A stretch of DNA of 64,000 nt from NCBI RefSeq assembly GCF_000002995.4, contig NW_025062476.1, positions 6,623,001-6,687,000 of the forward strand, written 5' to 3'. Positions 27,619-39,642 of this stretch are shown one piece after another. The stretch comes from Brugia malayi. Its lineage: Eukaryota > Nematoda > Chromadorea > Rhabditida > Onchocercidae. The notes beneath the pieces are model-generated. The model saw only the letters and a list, made by a program, of their open reading frames with translations, made no database searches and was not told where the DNA came from. How positions within the stretch are numbered: position 1 is the first letter of the stretch; each line of letters begins with the position of its first letter. Made by a program: the position numbers and the translations under genes.

Positions 27619-30298
27619 ATGTTCGAACAAATAAAAGATGCGGAGACGAAGTTGAATGTGGAGACATCGGATCTATCTGTTGATGCACAGTCTGTTAGGA
27701 AAGGTCCCACTTGTAGGTTTTGTTAAATTCACGAATGTTGGCCTTATGCATCTCGAAGTTCTCCTTGATCTTTGCCAGGTAAAATCGCTGACAAAAGTAC
27801 TTCCCTGGCTTATAAGACTTCATAATTGTAGTGTTTTACTGCAGTTTTTATTTATTAATAAACAAATTTAGCGGGTTTTTAATAGGGCTTTGTCCTTAGG
27901 AATTTCTTAAATCAGGATCAAGAAGGACAGTATTGTCATGGATAGTTTGGGTCTTTTGTTATCTAAAATTTTTCTTTTAGCGGTCGATTTTGATGGATAT
28001 ATAAGCGTAGGTTCCGCTGAAGATGGCAATAATATGCTTGAAATTCCTGTTGATGACGATGGTAACTTACCGATAGCTACACTTGCACATTCGTTCCCTG
28101 AAGCTATAGGATTAAAATTCAAAAATCAGACGACTGGAATCTATCGAACTTTAGCGTATATATTTGGATCTATTAGTATACATTTTGATTAAATGAACGT
28201 ATGGTAATAAACTAATTCACCTGACATTTACTAGTTTTGTTTATCTTTGTAGAGTAGATGAACAAAAGCGATGCATTTATCCACCAAAAGGTGGTTGGGG
28301 AACGCGACGTTATGTAGCAATCTTTGCATCTCGTAAGTTTTGATTGATTTCTTCAAATAATTCTTTGTTTTGAACCAAACAGTAAACAAGATAAACCAAG
28401 TTATGTTGCATTTCCCTGTTGATATTATTCATGAATCTCTTTGTACGTCTGCTAAATTAAGCAGAGTGAATGTCAACAGGATTGGTTTGCGAGAAATGTT
28501 TGAATGAATTTGTGTTTTTAGCAGCAGGTGATCGAAAACGGCGGTCAAACGATGATATGGGGGATCTAGTAGGGGAAAAACGCTCTGGCTGGGATGGTAG
28601 TCTGAATGAAAGTTTGCGTGTACCGGTAGATTTAATCGTTCTCAATCTCTCTTTCAAAACAGATGAGGAGGCGCTCAAAAAATTTTTCGAACAATACGGT
28701 GAAGTTCAGTATGTTGAGGTTTGCTCTGATCGATTGTTCTTTCTATTTGTCTGTTTGAAAGTGTGTACGTATGTGTTTATGAGCGGGACGCGTTTTTCTA
28801 ACTTAACATGTTGACTCACCCTACTCAATTTTTTAGGATGAAGTTTCCATAAACTTCATTTTTTCCATTAATAGATGGAATGTTGATGTCAACTTATTAA
28901 TTGCATACATTTATAGGTCAAACGTGACTTTAAGACCAATATGCCAAAAGGCTATGGTTTTGTGAAATTCGCTGATATTGAATCGCAGGACAAAGTGCTT
29001 CGGGATAAAGAAGTTTTTATCGATGGGAGGGTAACACAGGTTAGCGGCACATACCTATCTTAATGTAGTAATGGTTTGAAGGAAGCATTTTTTTGGCCTT
29101 ATTGTCTCCGTTTTTTTTTTTTTTTTTTTTTGTAGTATTATTTTGATATACGATAGTTAAATTCGATTACGTAAACAACATCAACTGGATATTAAATGAA
29201 GTAAATTACATTATGATTCATGATAAGAAATTCCTGTGTATTTATGGTACTCGACTTTACAATCAATCCTTAGTTTCATCTCCTCCGTCTCCTTTTTCAT
29301 TTCTTTAAGCCGTTTTTTTTCTATGCTTTTTAGTCTCATGTTTCAGGTGAAACTTCCAAACCACTTTACTAACAGAATTTCTCAGCAGCCATCTTTTGAA
29401 ATGCCCCCTGCTCAAGAAACAATCTCAACAAAATTATACGTTGGACGTGTGTGGAATACGCTGACAGAAAAAGATATATTCGATGTTTTCGATGCGGAAG
29501 CAAAGAGACTTTCTCCTCTTGCCAAGGTTTCTTTTTTTTTTTTTTTAATTCGGCTAAAGAGAGATGGCCCTCATTTGCAGTTTATTAATAAAAACTAATT
29601 TCTTTTGACTTTATAATTTCTTTCTGTTTGGATCTGATGACCGAAGTTCCTTATCCTCTTCCTGCTTCAGTGTTATTGAATAGGCAATGGTATAATTTGA
29701 AATGTCAAAATGCACAAAAAATTCTGAAATGTGTGATCCCAGATAAATGTGAAACAGACAGTTTTGCTTTGTTTATACATTTGTAAGCAAAGTTATAGGG
29801 TGGTAGAAACAAAGTTACAAAAAAAATTGTTTTACTTAAAGTCTGAAGTCAAGATTCAGAGCAGCGGGGGAAGGGGAAAAGTTGTATTTATTTTCTTAAT
29901 CTTTGAAAGGAAATCCTGCAAGTTTCTTTTCTCAGGTCGAACGAGTATTCATCCCCAAACCTCATCGTGGTTTTGCATTTGTAACGGTGAATGATCCAAA
30001 TGTAACGAAACGGTTTTGTCAAATACGCGACTTTATCATCAAAGGTAAAAGTGTATGCGTCAGCATCCCAACGCCAAAAAATAGTGCGAAACAGATGCAG
30101 CAACAAATTCAAAATCAAGACGTGTATCCTACTCAGTATCCAATATCACAACCGCCACAAAGTTCTATGCACTCGTCAAATTATCCGAGTCAGTTCCCAC
30201 AAAATCAAAGCTGGGTAAATCCACGGACCACATATCGTAACCTCGGAGCGCCGATGTCCTACCCCCATGATTACAGCAATTCGCAGCAGTGGAAATAA
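27619..30298 (+). CDS. tdp-1: TDP-43 homologue, two-RRM RNA-binding protein
   Basis: Nuclear RNA/DNA-binding protein of the TARDBP family, which binds UG-rich RNA and acts in splicing and transcript quality control. Exons: 27619-27703, 27981-28155, 28253-28332, 28522-28718, 28917-29039, 29347-29526, 29936-30298; 400 residues. The N-terminal ubiquitin-like oligomerisation domain spans about 30-113 (LEIPVDDDGNLPIATLAHSF, GGWG). A basic nuclear-localisation stretch, DRKRR, is near 117-121. RRM1 has LIVLNL (151-156) and KGYGFVKF (190-197). RRM2 has KLYVGRV (249-255) and RGFAFVTV (291-298), followed by FIIKGKSVCVSI. The last 80 residues are rich in Gln, Asn, Ser and Pro with almost no Gly, so the glycine-rich prion-like tail of vertebrate TDP-43 is absent, as in C. 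elegans TDP-1. Exon 4 could begin three bases later (28525). The gene is convergent with the methyltransferase. Confidence 0.96.
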
Positions 30299-31616
30299 AT
30301 CCAGTTTTAAATATGTTTGAATCTTCTTTTATGAATTGTTATATATCCTGACAATATGTTTCAAAGTTATACATCATTTCTGGTTGGCAGTGATGTAGTT
30401 TATAAAATGTTCATATTTACAAGCTGTATATAAAGTCAGTATCAAGAGATTTATTTACCAAGAATTCCAAGTTTTTGGCTTAATATTAAAAAGAATTTGA
30501 TCATTGTAAGTTCCAGACCTTAATCAAAAAAAGATCAAGGGATTATACGTTTGTTCACAAACCGACCACGGGTTTCTGTATTTATAGATTCCACGATCTC
30601 GCTCTTAAAATAGTTTACGATCGTTTTAGCTTTTTGTATGCCATTAAACGCTGGCATATATAACTGTGTTATTTATATGTCCTAATTGTTTTTTTTTTTT
30701 TTTTTATACAGCTGATAAATGAGTTTCAAAGGAATTCCTTCCCGTTTACCATTTCAAATTGAATATAATTCTTTAAGTAGAGCATTCAGTTGCTAAAAAA
30801 CTAAGCAAATAACTGGTAAGATTGTTTAGTATGAATGTGTATTTGTAAGCCCTCTGCAGAGCAGGCATAAAAAATTTTAACAAACCGTGACAAGAACGTT
30901 TAATTTGTGGTCCGGAGGTTTTGTGATTTGTTGAATGCCGATATCCCTCTGGTCCTGTAAATTATTAATAGGAATGTGTCAGGTATGAAAATGATTCTCA
31001 AATAATCCTTAATCGTGTACGGATTATCATAGCTACACGAAACACCGTCTTCATGGTTGTTTCCATGAAGATTCGACTATCAACTTGTACTGGAAACGGT
31101 GTCTCAACGCCAACAAGTTTCAAGCATGTATTATAATGAACGTAAACAATTATTTACCTGAAGAAGGTCTACGATATCACACTATAATAGAAAATAAAAC
31201 TAGGACGGAGGATTGTTAAAAAAGACCAGAAACTTCCGGAACATGTTCGCATGTGGAAATATCTCGAGTAAATACTAAGTCAGTCTAATAGATCTGCATC
31301 TACAAAATTTGCCATTAAGTATTTTTTCTGGACTAAGAATTCGATGAACTTTTTTTGTGGTTAAGCTAACACTCACGAGTAGCATTCAAAATTAGTTTAC
31401 GTATAACTGCTTATTTCAATGATACTGATAATGTATAGTATTAGTTGCAAAGTGAGGGAATAATGCAATATCTATTCCTAATAATAATAGAAAAGAGGAA
31501 GAGCATTCAGGAACAATCGGCATCAGTAAGTCCAATAGCAAGTCAGGTATGAAGTTCCACATTATATTCAACTAAAATGAGAAAGTACATAACAAATGAT
31601 CATTATAAAGAAAATC
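30299..31616. other. Convergent intergenic region
   Basis: About 1.3 kb between the stops of TDP-1 (plus) and the EHMT-type gene (minus). It should contain both 3' UTRs. No further exon was recognised. Confidence 0.6.
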
Positions 31617-34600
31617 TTATAACTTGCCACCAAAAGGTTCTTCCAATTCTCTGTTTTCTTCTGCAGTGATAAGTCCATCCCGTAGTAATTCTTCTCTTAC
31701 CGTACTAGTATATTTGCAAGATTTCGATCCACACTGGCATGGAAAATTCCTCAACTTCACGTCCCACCACTGGTTTCCATAATCGATAGTTAATTCTTCT
31801 CCCTTAAGTTATGGAAACAAGCTACATAAGAAATGAAAGTATAGACGAAAATCAACAGGTAGAATTTTGTTGATGCACCTGTTGAATATCTCTTTTAGCA
31901 TAAAAGCAGATATGAGGTAAATGACGTATATTTGCATCCCATACAACTCGGAGGGTGACCAAATTTGCTTCACAGCTATGATTGATGAATCTGGAAACAT
32001 TCCCCTTGAATTTTGCATCTATGCAGTAGGCTGAAGTTTCGTCCTAAAAATGACACAATGCAATTGCTAAAGAGAATTTTCTGCAATCATAGAAGAAACT
32101 TGGAAAGTTTAAGGTACCATTAAAAATTTATGCTAGTAACTTGACCACCGCAAACTTCTCAAACCACCAAAGTAAGTGTTTTGAGTTCACTTAAGTTTCT
32201 TCAGAACTTTATCTAATGCCAAATACTAAATAGATGCTTACATCCTGACAATTTTAATTTGTTCTTTTTCCAAATTTTCATGTTTTGGCCGCATGATCAT
32301 GTCTGATTGAAAATTCTCTAGAGAAATGTTTGCTTCAAAATGATCTCAAAATATCTACAGAAATAATGGATCCCAAAGCACTCAATAGGTTTATTAAATA
32401 TATTTACATATATAAGACTCCGGTATATCTATGCTATACTCGCTCGCGGGGTCGATCAATTTCTGAAAAATTTACCACAATTTCGAATAAATAAGTATCA
32501 TCTTCGCGTTTATCTGCATCTGCATCTGAGATAAGTTCTCCAGTATATTCACAAACAAAACTTCCTGAAATCAAGCAGAAGAGACCTTGAAGTGACACTT
32601 GAAGCGACGATTTGATAGATACAATATTACAATAAAAATTTACTAAAGCTTACCTTTCATTATCAAAGAACAGGTCCTCACAGCCCATCCATATTTCCTT
32701 GTACGATAAACCTACAAATTTAGATAATTTAAGAACAGTTCTTAACTTGAATTCTGCAGCCTCGACATATATAAAAAGCATACCTCAAGTCCGCAATGAA
32801 CACCTTTTTGTGCAACTCTCGATCTGCACTTATTTGAACAAAAGCAGCATGAACTGCATTCCAGTAGCACACCTAATTCTGCTTTGTCAGCCAATTCTAC
32901 TGCTCGACCAGTAAGATGTCCATCTGCATCATATGTACAGCGGGCCAAACAAGGACAATCAACCTGACAGTCGTTTGCGCAGCGACATGCCTAAAAAATA
33001 ATCGTGATGTGGTAGAGAAACTGAAAAAAAAAATCTTATAAAAAACACTGAAGGTTATTTTATTTCTTTAATCGCAAAATTAGAAATGATAGTAAATTAG
33101 CTACCGTCTCAGTTGGGAAATTCATTAAATTTAAATATTCAGTTATTCAGTGCAGTGCATCCACTCATATGATTTGCATGCCAGATGCACCAGCAGATGG
33201 GCTACTTGAAAGGACTTTGTGATAAAAGATGTCCGACCATTATCAGTTGATCGAAATGCCCATAGTTCAAAAATAATTGAACCAAATCCATAATTCTGAA
33301 CATGTAAAAATGAGAATAACCAGTGAAAAGTCGATATGAGTTTGAAATGAATCGTGATCATCAACAGCATTCACATATTCAAAATTAGGGTCCAACGTAG
33401 CTCCATCATCTGTGCCATTCTCAAGAGGTATTGCAACACGTTCACGACCCATGGTTATGTCACTGCAATAGCAATAGTTCGCTAACAATTAATGCAAAAT
33501 CGTATCAGTTACTTTAAGCAGACATTCTTCCCGTACTGATACACGTTAATAAGTTAACTCAGTGTTACGGGCATTTTTCAGGCATCTTGTAACTAAAAGT
33601 ATTTTGACATTAACATCAGTAAAAATTCTGACTGTGTGATATATTTGCGTGAGACCGACAGAAACTTTCGTAATTTCAACTCCCTTCCAACACGATCAAT
33701 GTATGAGCGCAAAAATTCGGGCAATCTCATATCGGTCCACAAACCCTTTGGTGCAGCACCGCGTTGTAGGAAAAATCTAAAAATTTCAATGAAAATCTCC
33801 GCAAAAAAATTGAAAGTATTTTGAAAACATATAATAGTTAGTAATTATTCTTTCCAAGAACAAAAACTAATGAGATCGGTGGAATTTAGAGAAAAAGTAA
33901 GTAGACCGATAAATTATCAAATTCACACAAACTAAAAGACTGAAAAATGCAAATGAATAAAACATGTGCAAGAAAGTGTGAGACAAATATGCTTCAAAAA
34001 TAAGATTCCAGAGGTAACAGCAAAAAAAAAAACTGTAATTTAGAAAAAGACAATAAATAAAACAATCTATTTTGACCAGTAACCGATTTTTTGAAAAATT
34101 ATGCAAGGGGATTTGGCTATATTGATAACCAAAACAGCCAAATCCATAGAACAAAAGAAAAAGAAAAATTGTCCTAAAACTTAAAACGAAATAATTCAAG
34201 AAGAAATATTACACAGTTCGTGAACAAAGATCTGAACAAAACCTCAATTAAGAGAGAGAAAATAAGCAGCAACAGAAAATATGAGAATAATTAAACTGAA
34301 CGAAATGTAAATAAATGGAATTGTGAACAAAAGACAAATTGGGAAAACTCAAACTAAATAAACAAGCTGACAACTCAGTATAAAATATCCTGAAAATATA
34401 TTCGTCAAAGCATGTAAAAGAGTATAAATTAGATCTAGATATGCACTTCCGTTTATTTGCTATCACTAAGAGTTAGAAATAAAGATGCAGATTCCAGAAA
34501 TTTCACTATTCAAACCGAAAAGAACAGCAGATGATAATCATTCACCACTCATCCTCATTTTCCCTTGAATTTTCCATAAATAACCGAAAAACAAATTTCT

Positions 34601-37600
34601 AAAACAATCTGATAAAAAAAAATTACTTCACAACAAATCCGTAGATTTCATAATGAATGAAAAGAAAATTTTTGGAAGAAACTGATGTAGTTGAAATAAG
34701 TTGCTTAAACATGAGCAGAATAGGAACTGAGGATCATCTTTAAGTAAGGAGTAAACTGAGTTTGTTGCAAATTAAAAACTTCTCTCGAAATATCCTTATT
34801 CTTGCTCTTTATTAATTCAACATGAAGTGAAACAAAAAACTGTAATATAGTCAGATAAGCTCTCACTTACCGGTCAACACTGCATCTGATAGAACTGTTT
34901 TCGTCTCGTTGAAAATATGGTGATTAAAATTTTTGTGAAATAAATTTAATACATTTATTGGAAAAAGAACAGAAGAACACTAAATCGAGAAGAAACAAGT
35001 TTATCAGTGAAGTGGAAGACTTACTATGGTGAGAGGATTACAAATTAATTATTGTTTCATCAAAGATGGCTATTCGTCAGGTTTCAATTATAATCACTAA
35101 TAGCAAATTTTAAAATATTTTTAGATTGAAGGCAAGAAAAATTCAGCTCGCAACAAGTGATAAAGATGGAGAAAGTTTCAGTATAAAAAGTGATCACTAT
35201 GACGGTATCCAAGGCAAAAACGGAAAATATAAAAGGACGATAGAGTTTTAGGTGTAAAAACAACACACCCATAGCAAAAGTACAAGCCTGACGCCTTACA
35301 TATCTGAAGCAAAATTATGCTGTTCAAAATTGAATTTACGACAATATGTGTTTTCTAAAAACCTTAATGTGGAACATCTGCCTTTTATTTTTTTCGTTAA
35401 AGACAAATAAGCATAGCTGATGAAGATCTTCATAGCTATCAAGTCTCAAAAAGTATGTATATTAAATAACTGCATAAGAAGATTTGACAATAAGAAAATA
35501 AAAGTAAAAACAATATATACTTAGTGGAAGATCTCCTGTTCGATTTAAATTTATAGCATAGCTTCTTGGGGACATTAGTTTGACAAGTATATTTATGTTA
35601 AACTGCGTAATGCGAACAAGACAAGCAGGCACTGGTCCTGCTTAAAATCCCAAGTCTCAATGGGGACAGATTGAAGAGCGGATGTTGGGCCAATTTAAAC
35701 ATAAGATAAACATGCAATGCAATCTTCACACAGCTCCGAAACATACTTAGTGATAAATGATTACATTAGCAACAAAGAAGTAGAAAAAAAATAAAATATA
35801 ATCAAAAACGTAATCAAATCCTTAAATTACGTCGCCAGTAACATTACTGCTGAGGGAGATAATAATTTATAACATGGAACAAAAAAAAGATTTTTTTTAA
35901 AGGTTATAACAAAATTGACCGAAGTGTTACCGCTGCAAAAATTCTTCTAGCGCACTGCAAAACACCTTTGGTTTGACATCAGTTAATAAATCGATTGCTA
36001 ACGACATTTTTATCAAGATTTAAAATTAGGTAAAAATATACATATTACATATGTCATAGACTGACTCTTAGCAATTGCGACCTGAGCATTAACAGTCTTA
36101 TTTTACCATATTTTATAAACACTTTTCATAAAAAAAAAAAAAACATTTTATAAATCTAGGAATATTGTATGATTAAAAAAAAAAAAAAAACTTTTTATTT
36201 AAACCCCTTCTGTTGAAAAAGCCGTTTACACATTAAGTCAGTAAACAGAAGCAGAGATTGATTTGATAAAAACTGAAACGCAAACCGGGAAGAAAAACAA
36301 GTGTATTATAACATTGTTAAAACAGAACTAAATTTGACGTTAAAGCGCAAACCAAGTAATAAACACCGCACCAAAAATTTTCGAAGAACTAATAGAAAGC
36401 ATATTTTCGACAAGCAAATCTATAAATTCACATATTTAAATATTTAAATCATGTAGTATACAAATAAAACGGTCATCCTTGTAAAAAAAAAAAAACTGTA
36501 AAAAAATTTTTTTATAAAAGGAAACTTACTCGGCCAGCTTCCAGTGGCATCTTGCACATGCCAATTGGAGGGCAGTACGATGACGATAATCTTCAGCATC
36601 AATAAAAGATGGTACAATTACTGTTTTTTCAAATAACTTGGTTGCAGTTGCAATAGCAAGTTGCTGATCGTTATTTTGGGTCATTCTGTGGAATACTGAT
36701 TTTCCTTTTTCGCTACGATCATAAATGTTGGCACCGTAAGCGAGGAGGAGATCCACTACACGATAGTCATGGTGGTTAATGAATTCTAGCAAACGATTGC
36801 GCATAAATTCTTGCTATAAAATTGCATATTTAAACCAATTCGTATACTTTGACGAATATCATTCCACTAAAACACAAACAACTTTAGTTCAGCATAACAA
36901 ATTATGCATTTGTGATTGTAGCGACAAACAAATGCCAGTTTGAATTAAATGAAACAAAAACAAACCATTCGAGTACTGCGATAATTTAAGAATTTTAGAA
37001 TTTCTTCTGCTGATGCACAGTTACCAAGTATAAATGCCACACTTAAAGAATCAATTTTTTCTCCAGATTTCTTCTGCAGTGAAAATTTTGTAATTTAAAA
37101 AAATGCAAGCTTGAATTTAATAAGAGCAGTAGAAAACAACAACGTGAAGAAAATACCTGAAAACTAATTGGAGCACCGTGATGCAGAAGTACTCTTACAG
37201 AGAAAGCATCGTTAGCTTCTACAGCGAAAAGAAGACATTCGCCATCTACAGTTACATCCAAAAACTGAAGTCAAAAATTAAATTATTTTAAATGAATTAT
37301 ATTATAATCTAAATTTAAAATTGGACTTAATAATATGTTTGCTGAATGACTGGACATACTGAAAATTCTTAAAAATTATAAGGAACTGCTATTTTGAACG
37401 CTCAACAATTTTCATAAAACAAAAGGTAATTACCTGGAGTATAATTAATAGAGATAAGCGGTCGCAGCACTGTATTGCAAACTTTATGCTATCCAAATAG
37501 TACTTACGATGTTCATAAGGCGACTTATCTATAAAAATAGAGGTTAACTTATAGTAATGGTAAATTCGACATAAACGGTGAAGAGAAATGAACAACTAAT

Positions 37601-39421
37601 GGTGAAAATTAACTGGAAGTACCAGCTCGGAAAGTCTCCCATAGTTCACGTAAAAGTAACTGGCTTTTCATATAGAACGGTCGTTCTGTCGATAAACTAT
37701 TGGAGCGAACAGATTGAAATGTGTCAAGTTCTGATATTAACCATGAATAGTTTTCCTTCTCACAAAGCGCTACTAAAACTTGAAATTCACTTGAAAAAAG
37801 TGTCAAGTGAACAAGAAAAAATAAATAAATTTTCTGAAGAGATATCAAATTAGTGAAAAACAAGTAAATAAATTTTTTTTTGCAGGTGTTTTGCAAACGT
37901 TCAATTGTAGTAAATCAATCAACAATTTCACAATAAAATAACTTACAGACGTTCAACTGCAACCCTCTAGTCATTTTCGGAAAAACAGTTTCAAGTTTCT
38001 CAAACAAAGGGTCCTAAAACAAAGCAACTGAATGATGGACGAATTTTAAACAACAAATGGAATGTTCAATATATATATAATATTAAGATATAAAATTACT
38101 TTGTATGGAAATAACGTAAAATGAGATGAAGCAGAATAAAGAATATTGCAATGACAGCAAGCTTCTTTCCATGAATGGTAGCAGTCAGCATGCATCCAAT
38201 GTTGTACTCCCAATTCATTACATACTTTCAGTTCGCCCTAAAAAGAGACCAACCCATTTTTAACATAATCCTTTTTAAAAATGAACTTCAAGGAACTGCA
38301 AATATTTCTTCCTAAGTTTATTTTTAACGGCCTTATGCATCATTTCTTTTTCAGACTAGACGAAACTTTTACAATTACTTTAATTTGTCTTTTCTTATCA
38401 TTATCCTTCTCACTAATTAGAAGTGACAATTAGGAGAGAACAATTCCAACTAACTTTACAGTGACCAAATTCTAGACATAGGACAATTTCATATGAAATA
38501 TTAAAGGAATGATATCTTGAAGCATTTTTCACTTTTTTCAATTAGCAAATGAATAAAATTTCCTTAATGTTCTAGTATAATATTATCATACTTGATATAA
38601 TTTTAATATTTTCTTTACCAATATTTCAGACAGTTTAAAGTTTCTTTTTAAACGTTTCAGAAGAACTCTAAAACATATAAAATCAACAATCATAAAGCAC
38701 CTAGCATTTCTTGTTCTTCTTCTAAACTCTTTTAAAGCTCGTTATCATAAAAATTCCTATGTGCTATTTGTTCTTGATTAATTTGTTATACATCAACCGA
38801 AATCCATACTACAGCAACCAAGTAATTACCTCCGTGCAGAAAGCATAGCAAACTAGACATAATCGATGTTGGTGAACCATTTCTGAGTGAATCTAAATCA
38901 CAGTCATCAAAATCGTATTTCAATGGCGTCAATCTCGATAATTTAATGAATTCTGTCTTTCCATAATATCATTTTTTTCTTTTATTTTAAAGCAACAAAT
39001 AATGTTGCTTTGATATATACGAAAGAATAAGCGGAATACGCCAACAAAAATTCAGTTGTATACCACTAACCGAACAAAATGATTGTTCTACAGTTTTCCC
39101 ATCAATAATGTTCGATAAAAATGTTAACGCTTTCCTTCGGCATCGGTATTTTATGCCGTAGCGTCGGTTTTCCCCTGTGCATAAACAGTGCACATTCTGT
39201 TCTAGAGGTGTTTCGTTTCGACTGAAATGTGTCCATCCTATGCGTATATGAGTTTCTGCATTGCATTAGTTGTTTATTAAGTTTTACATAACTAGTGTAG
39301 ATGAAAAGAAAGAAAGAAAGAGTAACCTAAGTCTGAAGCAGTAACATTCGCATGGATATTTGTTTTCGCTACTACCAGCAGTACATGGATCAAACTTGCA
39401 GTTTGTCTTCTCTTCTTCCAT
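31617..39421 (-). CDS. ehmt: G9a/EHMT-type histone H3K9 methyltransferase
   Basis: Chromatin enzyme of the SUV39/G9a class, which methylates H3 Lys9 using S-adenosylmethionine. Exons: 39327-39421, 39064-39221, 38830-38852, 38100-38237, 37947-38013, 37623-37778, 37434-37528, 37157-37264, 36966-37073, 36530-36813, 33321-33462, 32784-32990, 32654-32711, 32476-32564, 31879-32043, 31617-31802; 692 residues. An N-terminal Cys-rich region ([19 protein letters not shown]) matches the one preceding the ankyrins in G9a/GLP. Ankyrin repeats cover about 205-410 ([28 protein letters not shown]). Next come RVAIPLENG, a Cys-rich pre-SET domain (459-527) and SET ([21 protein letters not shown] with Asn597-Cys600, ELTIDYG with Tyr639). 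The post-SET zinc ligands are Cys653, Cys655 and Cys660. All catalytic motifs are intact. Exons 2-3 are the least certain. Intron 33463-36529 is 3.07 kb. The closest C. elegans counterpart should be SET-11, from memory. Confidence 0.93.
33206..33295 (-). other. Possible 90-nt in-frame cassette exon
   Basis: Within the intron 32991-33320 of the EHMT-type gene, a 90-nt segment has TGTTCAG before it and GTAGCC after it, is open in phase 0 and would add 30 residues (NYGFGSIIF...) just before the pre-SET cysteines. The family alignment fits better without it, so it is either alternative or not used. Confidence 0.3.
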
Positions 39422-39642
39422 TTCGATGAGCAAAATTTAGTTTTTGTTTTTATGAAAGTTTGAATTTATTACACAACGATAATACTGTCTATACAACAAC
39501 GACCTGAAACTAGCAAAATACCGGTAAACGTTGCTCGGTTCGAAAAAACAAAAATCTTAACAGTTCCATGGTAACAGAGATTACCATCGCACTGATAAGA
39601 CAGATAAACGTCCAAACTGAAAGTTACCAACTAACTTCTACC
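39422..39642. promoter_or_regulatory. 221-bp bidirectional promoter region
   Basis: Only 221 bp lie between the start codons of the minus-strand EHMT-type gene and the plus-strand unknown gene, so transcription of both must start from this segment. No TATA box or clear inverted motif was recognised. The right-hand ATG has a good context (ACCATGG). Confidence 0.6.

Noticed and set aside
33867..34199. 110-codon Phe/Tyr-rich frame in the large EHMT intron
   Set aside because: A/T-rich low-complexity intron sequence. It has no plausible splice phase with the flanking exons and no domain.
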